Assembly (NCBI RefSeq): GCF_012790675.1
Contig: NZ_CP046391.1
Span: 910,632 to 974,631, forward strand
Direction of reading: 5' to 3'
DNA length: 64,000 bases
From: Anaplasma platys
GTDB lineage: Bacteria > Pseudomonadota > Alphaproteobacteria > Rickettsiales > Anaplasmataceae
Below are positions 9,210 to 21,200 of the stretch, in pieces (positions within the stretch are counted from its first letter, which is position 1; the number at the start of each line of letters is the position of its first letter). The translations under genes were made by a program, and so were the position numbers. The notes under the pieces are model-generated. The model ran no database searches and was not told the origin of the DNA. It saw nothing but the letters and a program-made list of their open reading frames with translations.

Positions 9210-10301
9210 GTGAAGTACGTAAACTTTTCGCTAATCGCTCTTGCCTTTGTTGTGCTCGCCGTGGTGGCGCGTCCTGTGCTCCCTGCGTGCTGTGTAGCGA
9301 TTGTTGTAGCGTATCTCTTGAATCCCGTGGTAAACAGGTTGGAAGTGCTTGGCTGTCCACGCATGTTTTCGTCCTTTGCGATAATCATATCTGGAACAGG
9401 AATACTGGGATCTTTACTCTTGTTACTAATTCCAATCCTTTATACTCAAACGCTGGAAATTATAAAGGTACTTGTAGAGACAGTGCCATTCGTGAGGCTA
9501 GAAGGGCTAAAAAGTCTCCTAAATGATAGTAGTCTTTCCTCTTACAAGGAAATTGTCGACAGTGCTGAAAAACCATGGAGTCTTTTTAGCGGGGAGTTGT
9601 TCCGCGGGGGAAACGCAGAATTTTTAAAGCTTTTCCATAGCTTATCTGGGTATTTTGGCAAGGCAGTAGTGGGTCTTGCTAATTCAGGAATGGGCTTCGG
9701 CGTATCAGTTGTAAAAGTATTTGTGACCCTACTTCTTTCGTTCTACATGCTGGGAAAGTGGCCCGTTATAACTAGGTGCGTGACTGACTTAGTGCCTCGT
9801 CATTACCTTTCAGACTTCTCCGACTGCATGACTAGAGTAGACGAGGTGATTTCCGCGTATCTGCACGGAATGATATTGGTTTGCCTTGTATTATCCTGCT
9901 ACTACTGTCTGTGCTTCTTCATTGTGGATTTAGATTACTCGCTGGTCTTGGGAGTTATGTCCGGATTGGCAGCGTTTGTACCCTACGTAGGCCCTCTTCT
10001 TTGTGCAGTATTGGTAATCTGTGTTGCAGTGTCACAAAGTCTAGGCATGGCCAAGGTGTCTTTGATTGGCGTTATGCTTTTAGTGGGACACGTTGCCGAA
10101 TCAAACTTTATCACTCCCCTGATAGTGGGAAGGAAACTTTCATTGAGCCCTGCATGGCTGATCATAGGAATGGTGGTGCTTAGCTCGCATCTTGGATTCT
10201 TGGGAACGTTGATGTCCGTACCCATTACCGCCACTATTGGTGTACTGGCACAGCTGCTATTTAAAAAATACACGCAGAGCAGCTTCTACAAGGAACCTTA
10301 A
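9210..10301 (+). CDS. AI-2E family (PerM-like) membrane transporter
   Basis: About 363 residues with repeated hydrophobic segments typical of the AI-2E/PerM family (PF01594). The N-terminal hairpin is followed by PACCVAIVVAYLLNPVVNRL. A soluble middle comes next, and a C-terminal cluster of membrane spans contains SGLAAFVPYVGPLL and ESNFITPLIVGRKLSLSP, both family signatures. I favour the GTG at 9210 with GGAAAG upstream over a TTG at 9198. Proposed substrates in this family range from autoinducer to sodium/proton exchange and are uncertain. It is 3 bases from hdaA. Confidence 0.85.
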   Translation: MKYVNFSLIALAFVVLAVVARPVLPACCVAIVVAYLLNPVVNRLEVLGCPRMFSSFAIIISGTGILGSLLLLLIPILYTQTLEIIKVLVETVPFVRLEGLKSLLNDSSLSSYKEIVDSAEKPWSLFSGELFRGGNAEFLKLFHSLSGYFGKAVVGLANSGMGFGVSVVKVFVTLLLSFYMLGKWPVITRCVTDLVPRHYLSDFSDCMTRVDEVISAYLHGMILVCLVLSCYYCLCFFIVDLDYSLVLGVMSGLAAFVPYVGPLLCAVLVICVAVSQSLGMAKVSLIGVMLLVGHVAESNFITPLIVGRKLSLSPAWLIIGMVVLSSHLGFLGTLMSVPITATIGVLAQLLFKKYTQSSFYKEP

Positions 10302-10304
10302 GCT

Positions 10305-10997
10305 ATGGAACAGCAACTCAAGTTGTTTGATATTCAGGAGATGCATTCATACCAATGCTCAGACTATGTCGTGCTGGAAAACAACCGCCACACATATAAT
10401 CTGCTGATGAATAACGACATCTGGCAGAGTTTTATTTTGTATGGTCCACTGGGATCAGGAAAAACACACCTGGCGCATGTGTGGAAGAAACTTCGGAGTG
10501 CAGATTTCTTGTTGCCCAATAACGTTGACACCTCGATAGAAACCATTAAGGGAAGCAGTGCCGTAATCGTTGAGGACATTGATAAAATCAATAACGAGTC
10601 GTGGCTTCTGCACTGTTACAATTTCGCTTTAGAAAAAGCAAGGCCGCTACTGATGACATCTTCTATGCCACCAAAACTCCTGCCACTAAAGCTGAAAGAC
10701 CTACAGTCACGCCTTCTTGCAACCTTGTCAGCTAAATTGGCAGAACCCAATGAGGAACTGTTAAGGATCATGCTGGTAAAACTGTTCACAGACCGACAAC
10801 TTCATACCGATATAAAAACTATAAACTTCATCTTAAACAACGTGGAGAGGTCTTTCGTAAAATTGCGTGACATAGTCAGCTTAATTGATACTGAATTGCA
10901 AGGGTGTTCCGGCAGTGTTACAATCCCGTTCGTAAGGTCTGTCATCAGAAAGGTTAATCTTGTACAGGGGGAAGGTGCTCAGCATTGCGGGATCTGA
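10305..10997 (+). CDS. hdaA: DnaA-like regulatory ATPase HdaA
   Basis: A 230-residue protein with the AAA+ part of DnaA but without its DNA-binding domain IV. Walker A is GPLGSGKTHLA near residue 48, Walker B is SAVIVEDIDKI, and the sensor region is LLMTSSMPPK...LQSRLL. The start MEQQLKLFDI carries the Q-L-x-L-F clamp-binding motif of Hda proteins. Such proteins work with the sliding clamp to make DnaA hydrolyse ATP and so limit re-initiation. It is packed between perM and thiD, and its last 23 bases overlap thiD. Confidence 0.88.
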   Translation: MEQQLKLFDIQEMHSYQCSDYVVLENNRHTYNLLMNNDIWQSFILYGPLGSGKTHLAHVWKKLRSADFLLPNNVDTSIETIKGSSAVIVEDIDKINNESWLLHCYNFALEKARPLLMTSSMPPKLLPLKLKDLQSRLLATLSAKLAEPNEELLRIMLVKLFTDRQLHTDIKTINFILNNVERSFVKLRDIVSLIDTELQGCSGSVTIPFVRSVIRKVNLVQGEGAQHCGI

Positions 10998-11811
10998 TCC
11001 CAGCGGGGGCGCGGGCATTCAGGCTGACGTGAAAACGATATCTTTGCTTGGATGCTACGCTGCATGTTGTATAACCTCACTCACGGCACAAAACACCACT
11101 GGAGTGTTTGGCGTTTGGGATGTGGCGCCTGAAGTTTTGGAGAAACAGCTAAGTCACGTGTTTGAAGACATCGAGATGGATGCCATCAAAATTGGCATGC
11201 TGCCACCCCATTTAGTAGAAGTCGTACACAAGGCGATTCCGGAAGAAGTACCAGTGGTTCTCGATCCTGTTATGGTTTCTACTTCTGGACATGAGCTAGT
11301 AAGACAGGAAAGCTTCTTGTCTCATCTGGAAAAGCTTCTCGTCAAAACCCTCCTTCTGACCCCCAACATAGAAGAAGCTGAGATACTGTCAGGAGAACAC
11401 ATACTATCCAGAGAAGATATGTTAAGGGTGGGAACACAGTTGGCAGAATCCACAGGAACAAATGTGTTGTTGAAGGGCAGCGCGTTAGAGCAGCAGGGGC
11501 TTATAGAAAATATACTGTTTTCAGACACTGGTGTACACAGTTTCACCAATATGAAGATTGACCAAACACTACATGGCACCGGATGTACACTAAGCGCAGC
11601 TATTGCCAGTTTTCTTGCGCAAGGATTGTCACTTGAAAAAAGCGTTAAGGCTGCAATGCACTATATCTCACAGACAGTGGTAGCAATACCGCAGGTGGGA
11701 TCTGGCTATAACCCTGTATTCCACAACTATAACATCATTGGAACACATCTGCATGAACCAGCAGAACATCTTCGAGACAGTACCCCCGCCTCCTTTAAAC
11801 CCCTTACTTAA
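10975..11811 (+). CDS. thiD: Hydroxymethylpyrimidine (phosphate) kinase
   Basis: About 278 residues of the ribokinase-like ThiD family, which phosphorylates HMP and HMP-P for thiamine synthesis. Diagnostic stretches are VLSIAGSDPSGGAGIQADVK at the N-terminus, PVVLDPVMVSTSG, LLTPNIEEAEIL and the anion hole/catalytic Asp motif LHGTGCTLSAAIA. I chose the GTG at 10975 (VLSIAGSD), preceded by AGGGGGAAG, over a TTG at 10960. It overlaps the 3' end of hdaA, indicating translational coupling. Confidence 0.93.
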   Translation: MLSIAGSDPSGGAGIQADVKTISLLGCYAACCITSLTAQNTTGVFGVWDVAPEVLEKQLSHVFEDIEMDAIKIGMLPPHLVEVVHKAIPEEVPVVLDPVMVSTSGHELVRQESFLSHLEKLLVKTLLLTPNIEEAEILSGEHILSREDMLRVGTQLAESTGTNVLLKGSALEQQGLIENILFSDTGVHSFTNMKIDQTLHGTGCTLSAAIASFLAQGLSLEKSVKAAMHYISQTVVAIPQVGSGYNPVFHNYNIIGTHLHEPAEHLRDSTPASFKPLT

Positions 11812-12526
11812 ACAATACACAATCTAAAGTACCTTTGTCCCCTGCTGCCAAATAGTGAGACAGGAGCCTTTTTGCACCAGGATGTGCGGAACGGCATGTT
11901 GTGCAGTACAAGTACATTCTGTTTAGTGACGCACATCGGCATGCTTGCGAAAAACAGGTCAGTACTGGTACGCGATAGGCACTTAGCACCGTCGGCGCAT
12001 GCGTCTGATGCCACATATTGTTTACGACCTACTACCATCAGGTGCTGGCCCTCGGTAAAGCTAGTAGTCGGTCACAACCTACTGCAATAAGTTATGACGT
12101 CGAAATTCACAATATGCCCAGTCCACCTGTATCAAAATTCGCATTTGTGGGACTAATTCCAACTAAAAGCCTTGCAAGTACCAGATAAGCTTACACGCTT
12201 CCGTTCTATGAAGTGTGCCCAGGAAGCCCTCGTATTGTTAGCGCACATTTTTTCGTCTCTTAGAGCTATAAGAAATTTTTAAAACCAAAGTTATGTTTTT
12301 GCGCTTTGTCCACCATAGAGTGCATTCTCCAACAACCAATGCAGGGCAATCCAATTGGAGATTTCAGAATAAATAAACACTACAGAGTAAATCCTGGCTC
12401 TTGAGGCACTTTATACACCAATAGTTGTGTATAAAGAACCAGCAAACCTTCTTCTCTACACAAAAAGCACATCCGGTCCCTTTTCATAACCGGCACGTCT
12501 AACAAATCATTTGGCTTTGTAGTAGG
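11812..12526. other. Gene-free, AT-rich stretch after thiD
   Basis: About 715 bases lying between convergent genes (thiD on plus, the 452-residue gene on minus). No credible gene; the right half is AT-rich (e.g. around 12270-12300). It contains the 10-bp inverted repeat annotated at 12409. Confidence 0.5.
12409..12436. repeat. Perfect 10-bp inverted repeat holding two DnaA-box-like sites
   Basis: CTTTATACAC and GTGTATAAAG are separated by 8 bases. The right arm read on the minus strand gives TTATACACA, a full match to the DnaA box TTATNCACA; the left arm gives TTATACACC (8 of 9). No T-run follows on either strand, which argues against a terminator. Confidence 0.6.
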
Positions 12527-13885
12527 CTACACTCTACCAACAAAACCACTTTTGTCTTCTCTCTGGCGCTTCACAGTATCGGCAAATTCTTCTATTCCCT
12601 GCTTTGCGGTTCCATAGCTTATACAAACCCCGAAGTCAAATAAGTCTCGCCCACAACCTCTGGCTTCATACCACAGCCTTTTATTAGAAGCCCCATCCCT
12701 TAGCTTTTCTCGTAAAATCGGTGACAGCTCCTCTCCAAACCTCTCTTGTAGTTGCACACTCGCAGAGCTGACCCTCCCATGGTGCGGCGCGTTCCCGTCC
12801 TTTGATGCACTATCCCTTGGGCTCTTCTTAGCCTCGGTGCCCATATAAAATTGAGCCACAGACCGATTCTCTTCCTGAAACTCTGCCCACATCTCATCAA
12901 CACGTGCTGCAGTGTCGTTCATATAACATTTAGCTATAGTAAGCTGCGCCGAACTCCAGTTACACAAAGCGTTAGCCAACAAGGGAACCGATTTCAGTAG
13001 GCACGTCGTCCATATCCTAATGGTCCCCAGAGCACAAGAGGCCAGTGCAAAGGTTCTATCAACAGCCCTGCACATAGCCCCTAGTAATAGCCAATGCCTA
13101 TGCGTTCCCAGATCACTAACCGTCCCTCTTTCCTGCGCAACCTTTATGTGTTCCACTTTCCTCTCAACTCTTTTCGCAGCCGCACCTGCCAAACGTTTTA
13201 CACCATGAAATAGGGCGTGAGGCGCCATCAGCGCAACATTAATCAAACCGGCACAAATGTTGAAAGGTACTGCTACCAGCAGCGTGGGAATCCACAGTGT
13301 TTGGCCAGTGTCTTCTCTCTTAATTCTCCTAGTCTCCGGTGAGAGTTCCGCATTCCGCACAACCCGCATCAGGCGCAGGTCTTTGCCTTCAGGTGGCGGT
13401 AATACAATGCTTCCGCTGCAAGCGACAATTAACCGAATATTCTTGTACTTCCTTGGATCCAAGCCCAAGAGCTTGAAAGCCTCCGGTTGTTGGTTAGTGT
13501 TTATCGCATACAAGTGTCTATGGCCCATGTCAACAGCATGACCGTCCTCACCCTGAAGACGCACCATTGGAAGCGCTCTCCCGTTTACTATAAGCTGCCC
13601 TTCATACTGACACAAAGCTTTCCCAGTATCCGGTAGAAACTCGCAAGGCTGATTGCGGTCGATGACCTGGGTCATCAGAAACGGCACCTTTACCTTTTCC
13701 TGCGCTCCAAAACCCAATGGGTCTAGCAACGCTATATTCTTTATATGCCTTGATAAAAAGCCAAACGCCAACTTCATCCTAGACAGCAATGACCCATAGT
13801 CGGCATCGCGTACAGTCTCCTTAAGGCGCGCTGCCCCCGTTTTAGCCGATTCTTTAAGTTCATTACCTAACATTGGCTGCACCAT
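12527..13885 (-). CDS. Hypothetical membrane-associated protein (452 residues)
   Basis: I do not recognise this protein. It starts MVQPMLGNELKESAKTGAAR with an amphipathic helical N-terminus. A central hydrophobic stretch lies around residues 195-225 (WIPTLLVAVPFNICAGLINV), another around 275-310, and a polar, charged C-terminal third rich in Lys, Arg, Glu and Ser is followed by the end DKSGFVGRV. No catalytic motif is visible. It stands alone on the minus strand, 270 bases downstream of sdhD. It may be Anaplasma-specific; a host-directed role is possible but not shown by the sequence. Confidence 0.7.
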   Translation of the reverse strand: MVQPMLGNELKESAKTGAARLKETVRDADYGSLLSRMKLAFGFLSRHIKNIALLDPLGFGAQEKVKVPFLMTQVIDRNQPCEFLPDTGKALCQYEGQLIVNGRALPMVRLQGEDGHAVDMGHRHLYAINTNQQPEAFKLLGLDPRKYKNIRLIVACSGSIVLPPPEGKDLRLMRVVRNAELSPETRRIKREDTGQTLWIPTLLVAVPFNICAGLINVALMAPHALFHGVKRLAGAAAKRVERKVEHIKVAQERGTVSDLGTHRHWLLLGAMCRAVDRTFALASCALGTIRIWTTCLLKSVPLLANALCNWSSAQLTIAKCYMNDTAARVDEMWAEFQEENRSVAQFYMGTEAKKSPRDSASKDGNAPHHGRVSSASVQLQERFGEELSPILREKLRDGASNKRLWYEARGCGRDLFDFGVCISYGTAKQGIEEFADTVKRQREDKSGFVGRV

Positions 13886-14156
13886 TTATCAATATAAGAC
13901 TTCTGTGGGGGTATTTTATCAGAAAAGTACTAACTTTTTAACAAAGTTGGCGTATGGTAGCAGTAATCTCGGTACTACACAAGCGCACAAGTGCAACAGC
14001 CCGACTGACCTGACCTTTTTCTTCTCACTAGCAACAAAAAGTACCGCCCTCGACAAACAGACAAAGCCGCTTTCAGTAAACGAGAAAAGGACTAAAAACG
14101 CGCCTCCAATTGCCACGTTGCTACAGCCGACTTCCATAAATAATGACTTGAACAAG

Positions 14157-14483
14157 TTAGTCAACAGCGCGCAATAACACTACCATGAACAGCGCACCAG
14201 CAGTCACTAGCGTAAACATCTTGCAGAACGTGATAAGAAAGGCCCGCCTGGTTATATCGTGAACATAATCTTCTATTATGATTTGTAGCCCCAAGAACCC
14301 GTGATAATACGCAGGGAAAAGGAACAGGAGACACGAGACGCCACGCCATCCCGAGGTAACATCGACAAGACCTTGCTCAAGACTCGGCGACAGCAACAAC
14401 AGCATACATATAAACGGCATAGGCAACATTACAACAGCTGTCAGCCGCTGCATCCACCAATGTACGATGCTTTTCCCCGCCAT
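14157..14483 (-). CDS. sdhD: Succinate dehydrogenase membrane anchor subunit
   Basis: A 108-residue protein with three membrane segments that anchors succinate dehydrogenase (complex II) and helps bind quinone and haem. Family features are an N-terminal VHWWMQRLTAVVMLPM and the middle YYHGFLGLQIIIEDYVHD, where His and the Asp-Tyr region match the haem/quinone-site signature. It lies 12 bases after sdhC. The catalytic sdhA and sdhB genes are not next to it. Confidence 0.88.
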   Translation of the reverse strand: MAGKSIVHWWMQRLTAVVMLPMPFICMLLLLSPSLEQGLVDVTSGWRGVSCLLFLFPAYYHGFLGLQIIIEDYVHDITRRAFLITFCKMFTLVTAGALFMVVLLRAVD

Positions 14484-14495
14484 AGGATTAACTCC

Positions 14496-14939
14496 CTACA
14501 ACCAAACGAAAAACAGACCCGCTGCCATTAAAAGCGCAAGCCCCAATACAATGCAGCCGCTCAACGTCGCCGTCTTCTTAGAAAAGCCGATACCCATGTC
14601 CCAGATGAAATGCCGTATTCCATTACAATAGTGATAGCAGAGCGCAGCAAACCAACCAAAAAGCACCCCGCGCACGAGAAGTGCACACGGCCACAACCGC
14701 AGCACGGTACTTACCCACCCGGGCTTAAAATACTGCAACACCAATAGCCATGAGTAAAAGCACAAGCCAAGGTACAGTACAAACCCGGCCATCCGATGCA
14801 TTATGGAGAGCCACGCAGTGAAAGGTAACCTATAGACCCCAAGATGCGGAGACATAGGCCTAAGCCTAGACACGACACAGCCTCCAACGAATTTACAACA
14901 GAAACAAAGACGGCGGCACATTTGCCCACACCCTACCAT
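14496..14939 (-). CDS. sdhC: Succinate dehydrogenase cytochrome b556 subunit
   Basis: A membrane subunit of complex II, up to 147 residues. The hallmark RPMSPHLGVYRLPF (family RPLSPHLxIY) is at about 27-40, followed by SIMHRMAGFVLYLGL and the haem-ligand region HYCNGIRHFIWDMG. The exact start is uncertain: ATG at 14939 or at 14921, the latter preceded by GGTAGGGTGTGGG. The 16S rRNA 3' end lies only about 25 bases upstream on the same strand, so there is no room for an independent promoter outside the rRNA gene. Confidence 0.9.
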   Translation of the reverse strand: MVGCGQMCRRLCFCCKFVGGCVVSRLRPMSPHLGVYRLPFTAWLSIMHRMAGFVLYLGLCFYSWLLVLQYFKPGWVSTVLRLWPCALLVRGVLFGWFAALCYHYCNGIRHFIWDMGIGFSKKTATLSGCIVLGLALLMAAGLFFVWL

Positions 14940-14964
14940 AAGATAGGACGATAGACAAAAAGCC

Positions 14965-16470
<1,506 letters not shown>

Positions 16471-16644
16471 ATTAAAATCACAAAAGCTTAATATGATCTG
16501 GACTCATGCAAAAACCAAAAACAAAATCTAAGCTTTAGTGCACTAAAAAATAATTAGCCTTATGCACCGCCGCCTTTATTTCTACTCTAAATTCTCATCA
16601 CCGAACTTATCAAACATCAGGGCCAACCAGACCCTATGGCTAGG

Positions 16645-16673
16645 AGTATTCCCCAAAGCGCCCACTGTGTCAA
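16645..16673 (-). promoter_or_regulatory. Candidate 16S rRNA promoter
   Basis: On the minus strand: TTGACA (16668-16673), a 17-base spacer and AATACT (16645-16650). This would give a leader of roughly 170 bases before the mature 16S 5' end. A TTTT-rich stretch lies just upstream of the -35 box. Confidence 0.65.
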
Positions 16674-16701
16674 TAGTTTTTCTCTTATTTTTTAACACGT
16701 C

Positions 16702-18078
16702 CTAAAATGAACCCCGAATGCTCTCCAGCACAAAGTTACCTCTTCCCTTATTAAGACTGTTCAGAATCTGCGCAAAACATACAGCTGCTTTGTAGTCAAG
16801 TCCTTGAATATATATCGGAGCGCTAGAAATGAGGCATAGTAGGAGAAATGCGTCGGTAGCACGCTCGTCATTGGATGCATCTACCTCAATACCCCCCAGC
16901 ATTTCACCGCCACACCCTCGTATTTCCAATAAATCGGAAGACATCGTCGCTGCTATGCCACATTGCGTTAGGCCACGGACCACTATTTCCAGACTCTTCC
17001 TAAGACCTGCAGGCAATTCGGACGCACCAAAAATCCTTGTGATCCCTTCGGAATATGCACAGATAATACACAGAACAGGCAATGCTTCAAGTACAAATCG
17101 CAGTTCGACACTGGTAATTTCCACTCCAAACATCTCGCTAGCAGCAACTTCTAATCTATGTAATCCGTCCAAACTCTCTGAAACGGATATATCTCCTCCC
17201 ATTCTGACTAATATATCCAGAACTACCCTCATCCCCTTGTCGACTAACACTCTTGGAATAACCACTGATGCACCACGAGACAGCAATGCTGCGGTCACAA
17301 CAGCCAGTACGTGCGTACGAGATGGAAATATTCGCACATCTGTGGCAAACAGCTCTTTCTGACCGCAAATGGCAATCTCATCCACCTCACACTGTAGGCT
17401 TACCTGCACATCAGCCCCATAATGCTTCAGTAGCCATTCTGTATAAGCGGGCAATGCTCCGTGGGCATTGATACGACTCTGCCCAGCAATATTCATACAG
17501 GCCAGAAGCAGTGAAGATTTGACAAAATGTGAAGAAATTACCCTGCGCTCAGCAAGGGGAGCAATGTCTTCAACGCCAGTTACCACCAATGGAAAGAGGT
17601 TGTTGTGCAAAAATTTTGCCCCAACTGGGGCGAATATTTCTATTAGTTCATTTATGTCAGCCTCCAAAAGGCTTGGGCCTCGAACTTCGTTGCATTCATT
17701 TTCCTTATTAAAAATGAATGAAGTAAATGAGTGCGTAACCAGGGTACCCAATATCACACACGACACATATGTGGAATTTCCCACACATACCTCATTCTTG
17801 GCCGCAGTAAACCCCCCAACACCCACTCCTTCTATTGTTATGCTTTCACCGGTATCGTTAATTTTAATTCCTAGTGACCTCAATGCCGACATGGCCCCAT
17901 AAACATCGGAGTTTTGCGGCGCACCGTATATGTAAGACGTACCCACAGACTGCGCAGCTATTACCATTGCAACACACGTGGCGTGGACACACCCCGGCAG
18001 ACTCGCCTTGCCACTCAGTAAATAGCCGCTACTTTCTTCGTCCGCAGCCACAAATCTACAGGTATAGCACTTCACCAA
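16702..18078 (-). CDS. EPSP synthase-like protein (AroA fold) with altered active site
   Basis: A 458-residue protein that aligns along its length with 3-phosphoshikimate 1-carboxyvinyltransferase by pattern: LPGCVHATC for LPGSKSVSNR, RGPSLLEADINELIEIFAPV, SSHFVKSSLLLACM, VLDILVRMGGDI and NDERATDAFLLLCL for the NDHRMA motif. Key residues appear lost: the Lys-Ser-Arg of the phosphate/PEP site (residues 27-36 here) and the KETDR motif, replaced by AGLRKS. The NDHRMA arginine is kept. It may be a pseudo-enzyme or have a new role. Other shikimate genes are not in the window. It follows the dnaE gene on the minus strand after 187 bases. Confidence 0.7.
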   Translation of the reverse strand: MVKCYTCRFVAADEESSGYLLSGKASLPGCVHATCVAMVIAAQSVGTSYIYGAPQNSDVYGAMSALRSLGIKINDTGESITIEGVGVGGFTAAKNEVCVGNSTYVSCVILGTLVTHSFTSFIFNKENECNEVRGPSLLEADINELIEIFAPVGAKFLHNNLFPLVVTGVEDIAPLAERRVISSHFVKSSLLLACMNIAGQSRINAHGALPAYTEWLLKHYGADVQVSLQCEVDEIAICGQKELFATDVRIFPSRTHVLAVVTAALLSRGASVVIPRVLVDKGMRVVLDILVRMGGDISVSESLDGLHRLEVAASEMFGVEITSVELRFVLEALPVLCIICAYSEGITRIFGASELPAGLRKSLEIVVRGLTQCGIAATMSSDLLEIRGCGGEMLGGIEVDASNDERATDAFLLLCLISSAPIYIQGLDYKAAVCFAQILNSLNKGRGNFVLESIRGSF

Positions 18079-18265
18079 AATACCCTGACCAATGCAAACT
18101 TTTAACTACTCTCAAGAACATGCAACCAATTCACAAATAAACGCCCTGTACCTCAATAATCCTACAGAAGCGAACTACGGCAAACTCACCCCACTATAAA
18201 ACAAACGCAAACCGATCATCCTCCAACCTTACCAATACACAGTGTATACACTCGTTACAATGGCA

Positions 18266-21200
18266 CTATACATATCCACGGTGATTTATAGTGACATCCA
18301 CAACCCCCTCAATGTTAAAAATCTTCGCTAACACCTCTGGAGTCATCAAAAATACCCCTGGAAGCCTAATTAGGACGAGTTTTCCAGCAGATATCAGCTC
18401 CAAATAAACCTCAGTACCACCCCTTGATTTCTGGATTAGTATCTCCTGTAATGCTGGAACAACAGGCTCGTTGCGTCCCAGATGGATAGCAATGCTCTTT
18501 ACCCTCCGTACCATTGCTGCCAACCCCTCGTTAAAATTGCATATCCCCCTGCCGATCAGTCGAGACTTATTGACGTTATAATCCATATCTATTAGTACAA
18601 AAGAGCCGCTGAAGAAGAGATCCCTGTTATCCTCTATGGTTTTGCTATTGTAAAATGCCACGTCATTCATGCCATTGGGGTCTGACACCCTAACTATGGC
18701 AAATCTCTCACGATTGACCGAGCGCATCTTCACATTGAAAATGACTCCCGCGCACTTAGTAACTCCCGAGGTTTGGCTCTCCTGACTGTGACTCACAAAC
18801 TTGACACCTAACTTACTGAGAAGTTTTTGGTACTTGCTCATGGGATGGTACTTGAGGTAGAACCCTAAAACAGAAAATTCATTCTCTACTTTTTCATCTT
18901 CGTTCCAGTCCTCAACTTCTTCAAGTTTACTTTCCTCAGTCTCTCCAAATAAGCTGTACTGGTTTGCATCATTACTGATCTTCTTATTTTCCAGCATATT
19001 CAGTATTGTGTTTACCGAAACCAGAAGCTGCCTCCTGTTAGGGTGTATACTGTCAAGCGCCCCTGATCTTATAAGGCTTTCCATTGTCCTTTTCATCGGA
19101 GACTTCACCCTGATCTTGCTGATGAACTCCCATATATCACTGTACCTCTCACCATTTTCCGGAATAATCTCCTGAGCTGTAGCGAGCCCAACGTTCTTCA
19201 GTGCTCCAAGCCCAAACCTGATAGTGTCGCCAACAATCGTAAACTCAGCAGACGACAAGTTAATATCTGGCGGAACCACCTCTATCCCACATAACTTTGC
19301 CTGCATGCAAAGCAGTCCTAATTTGTCTTTATCATCGATATCAAGGTTCATCGAGGCTGTGAAAAATTCTTTGGTAAAGTTTGCCCTCAAGTAAGCGGTT
19401 TGAAAGCTGATCAACGCATATGCCGCCGCGTGCGACTTGTTAAAACCGTATCCAGCAAACTTGGCCACCAGATCAAAAATGTGGCTTGCCTTGCTTTTTT
19501 CAATGCCATTATTGACGGCACCATCGACGAAGTCTTGTCGCTGCCTGTCCATTTCCTCCTTGATTTTTTTTCCCATAGCCCTTCTTAGGAGATCTGCGGC
19601 TCCCAAGCTGTAACCAGCAAGAATCCTGGCTATTTCCATAACCTGCTCTTGGTATATAACAACACCAAAAGTCTCCTTGAGAACACACTCCAACATGGGA
19701 TGGATATAATCCGGCTCCTCGAGCCCATGCTTTCTCGCTATGTACACGGCAATATTGTTCATGGGACCAGGGCGATACAAAGATATAAGCGCAATAATAT
19801 CCTGAATGCTGTCAGGCCTCAGCTTACAAATGGCCTCCCGCATTCCCGCACTTTCCAGCTGGAAGACACCCACTGAATCACCCGCAGATAGCATCTCATA
19901 CGTCTTTCTATCGTCCAGAGGCACGCTTGAAAGCTCTATTTGGCCACCGCGTTGTTTTATCAGGGCACAAATCTGGTCGATAACTGTTAGCGTACGCAGA
20001 CCTAGGAAGTCAAACTTCACCAGCCCGGCCCTCTCCACATATTTCATGTTATACTGGGTGATGGGAAGGGCACACGACTTTTCATAGTACAGTGGGACAA
20101 AATTCTCCAGCGGCTTATCACAGATTACTATACCTGCAGCATGAACTGAGGCATGCCGATAGAGGCCTTCCAGCTTCAGCGCGATTTCTATCAACTTTGC
20201 TACTGCTTCGTCGTTCTCCTGCTCCGCCCTGAGGTTTTGATCCATTTCTATTGCTTCTGAGAGCGTAACCGGGCTGATGGGGTCATGCGGGATCATCTTA
20301 CATATCTTGTCGATGTGGGCATACGGAATCTGCATTACCCGTCCAACATCACGTAAAACCGCACGCGCTTGCAATTTACCAAACGTGATTATATGAGCAA
20401 CATACCCATATTTCGCTTGAACATATTCTATAACCTTGTCTCTTTTTTCCTGGCAAAAGTCTATGTCAAAGTCTGGCATTGAGACCCGAGCAGGATTCAA
20501 AAACCTTTCGAATATTAGGCCAAATTCTATCGGATCAAGATCTGTGATGCCCAGAGTCCAGGATATTAATGATCCAGCACCCGAACCACGCCCTGGACCA
20601 ACCATGATGTTGTTCTTTTTACTCCACCTAATGAAGTCTGCAACTATCAGGAAGTATCCCGAGTAGTCCATAGATATAACAACTCCCAACTCGTATTGCA
20701 GTCTGTCGGTATAAGTCACTTTCTGTTCGCTATTCCCCGCAAGCCCTTTCGCCTGCAACCTTTCTTCAAGGCCCTGGAAAGCAAGCTCCGTAAGCTCTTC
20801 AGCCTCAGTTCTTCCTTCTGAGCATGGATAGTGCGGCAGCTGAGGCTTTTTTACTTCTTGAATAAACGAACACCTCTGGGCCAATATAACAGTGTTGCGC
20901 ACCGCTTCGGGGATATCAGCGAACAGTTCATACATCTCGCGGGCTGTCTTAAAATAATGCTCGGGAGTAAGTCTGTGCCTGTCCTCCTGCACCACGTATG
21001 ATCCGCTAGAGATGCATGACAACACATCATGCGCCTGGAAATCACTCTTATTGGCGAAAAAAACGTCGTTGGTAGCCAAAAGCGGAAGATCATTGGAATA
21101 CGCAAATCTAAGCAGAAGACCCTCTACTTCCTTTTGCGCACCCAACCCATGTCGCTGTATTTCCACAAAGATGTTGTTGCGAAAAGCCTGGATTATAGAA

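Noticed and set aside
12409..12436. Replication origin or terminator
   Set aside because: Only one pair of DnaA boxes, no cluster and no origin-linked neighbours such as hemE; no T-run for a terminator.
14940..14964. A 23S or 5S rRNA gene next to 16S
   Set aside because: sdhC begins within 25 bases of the 16S end and no 23S-like sequence is present; the rRNA operon is split, as known in Rickettsiales.
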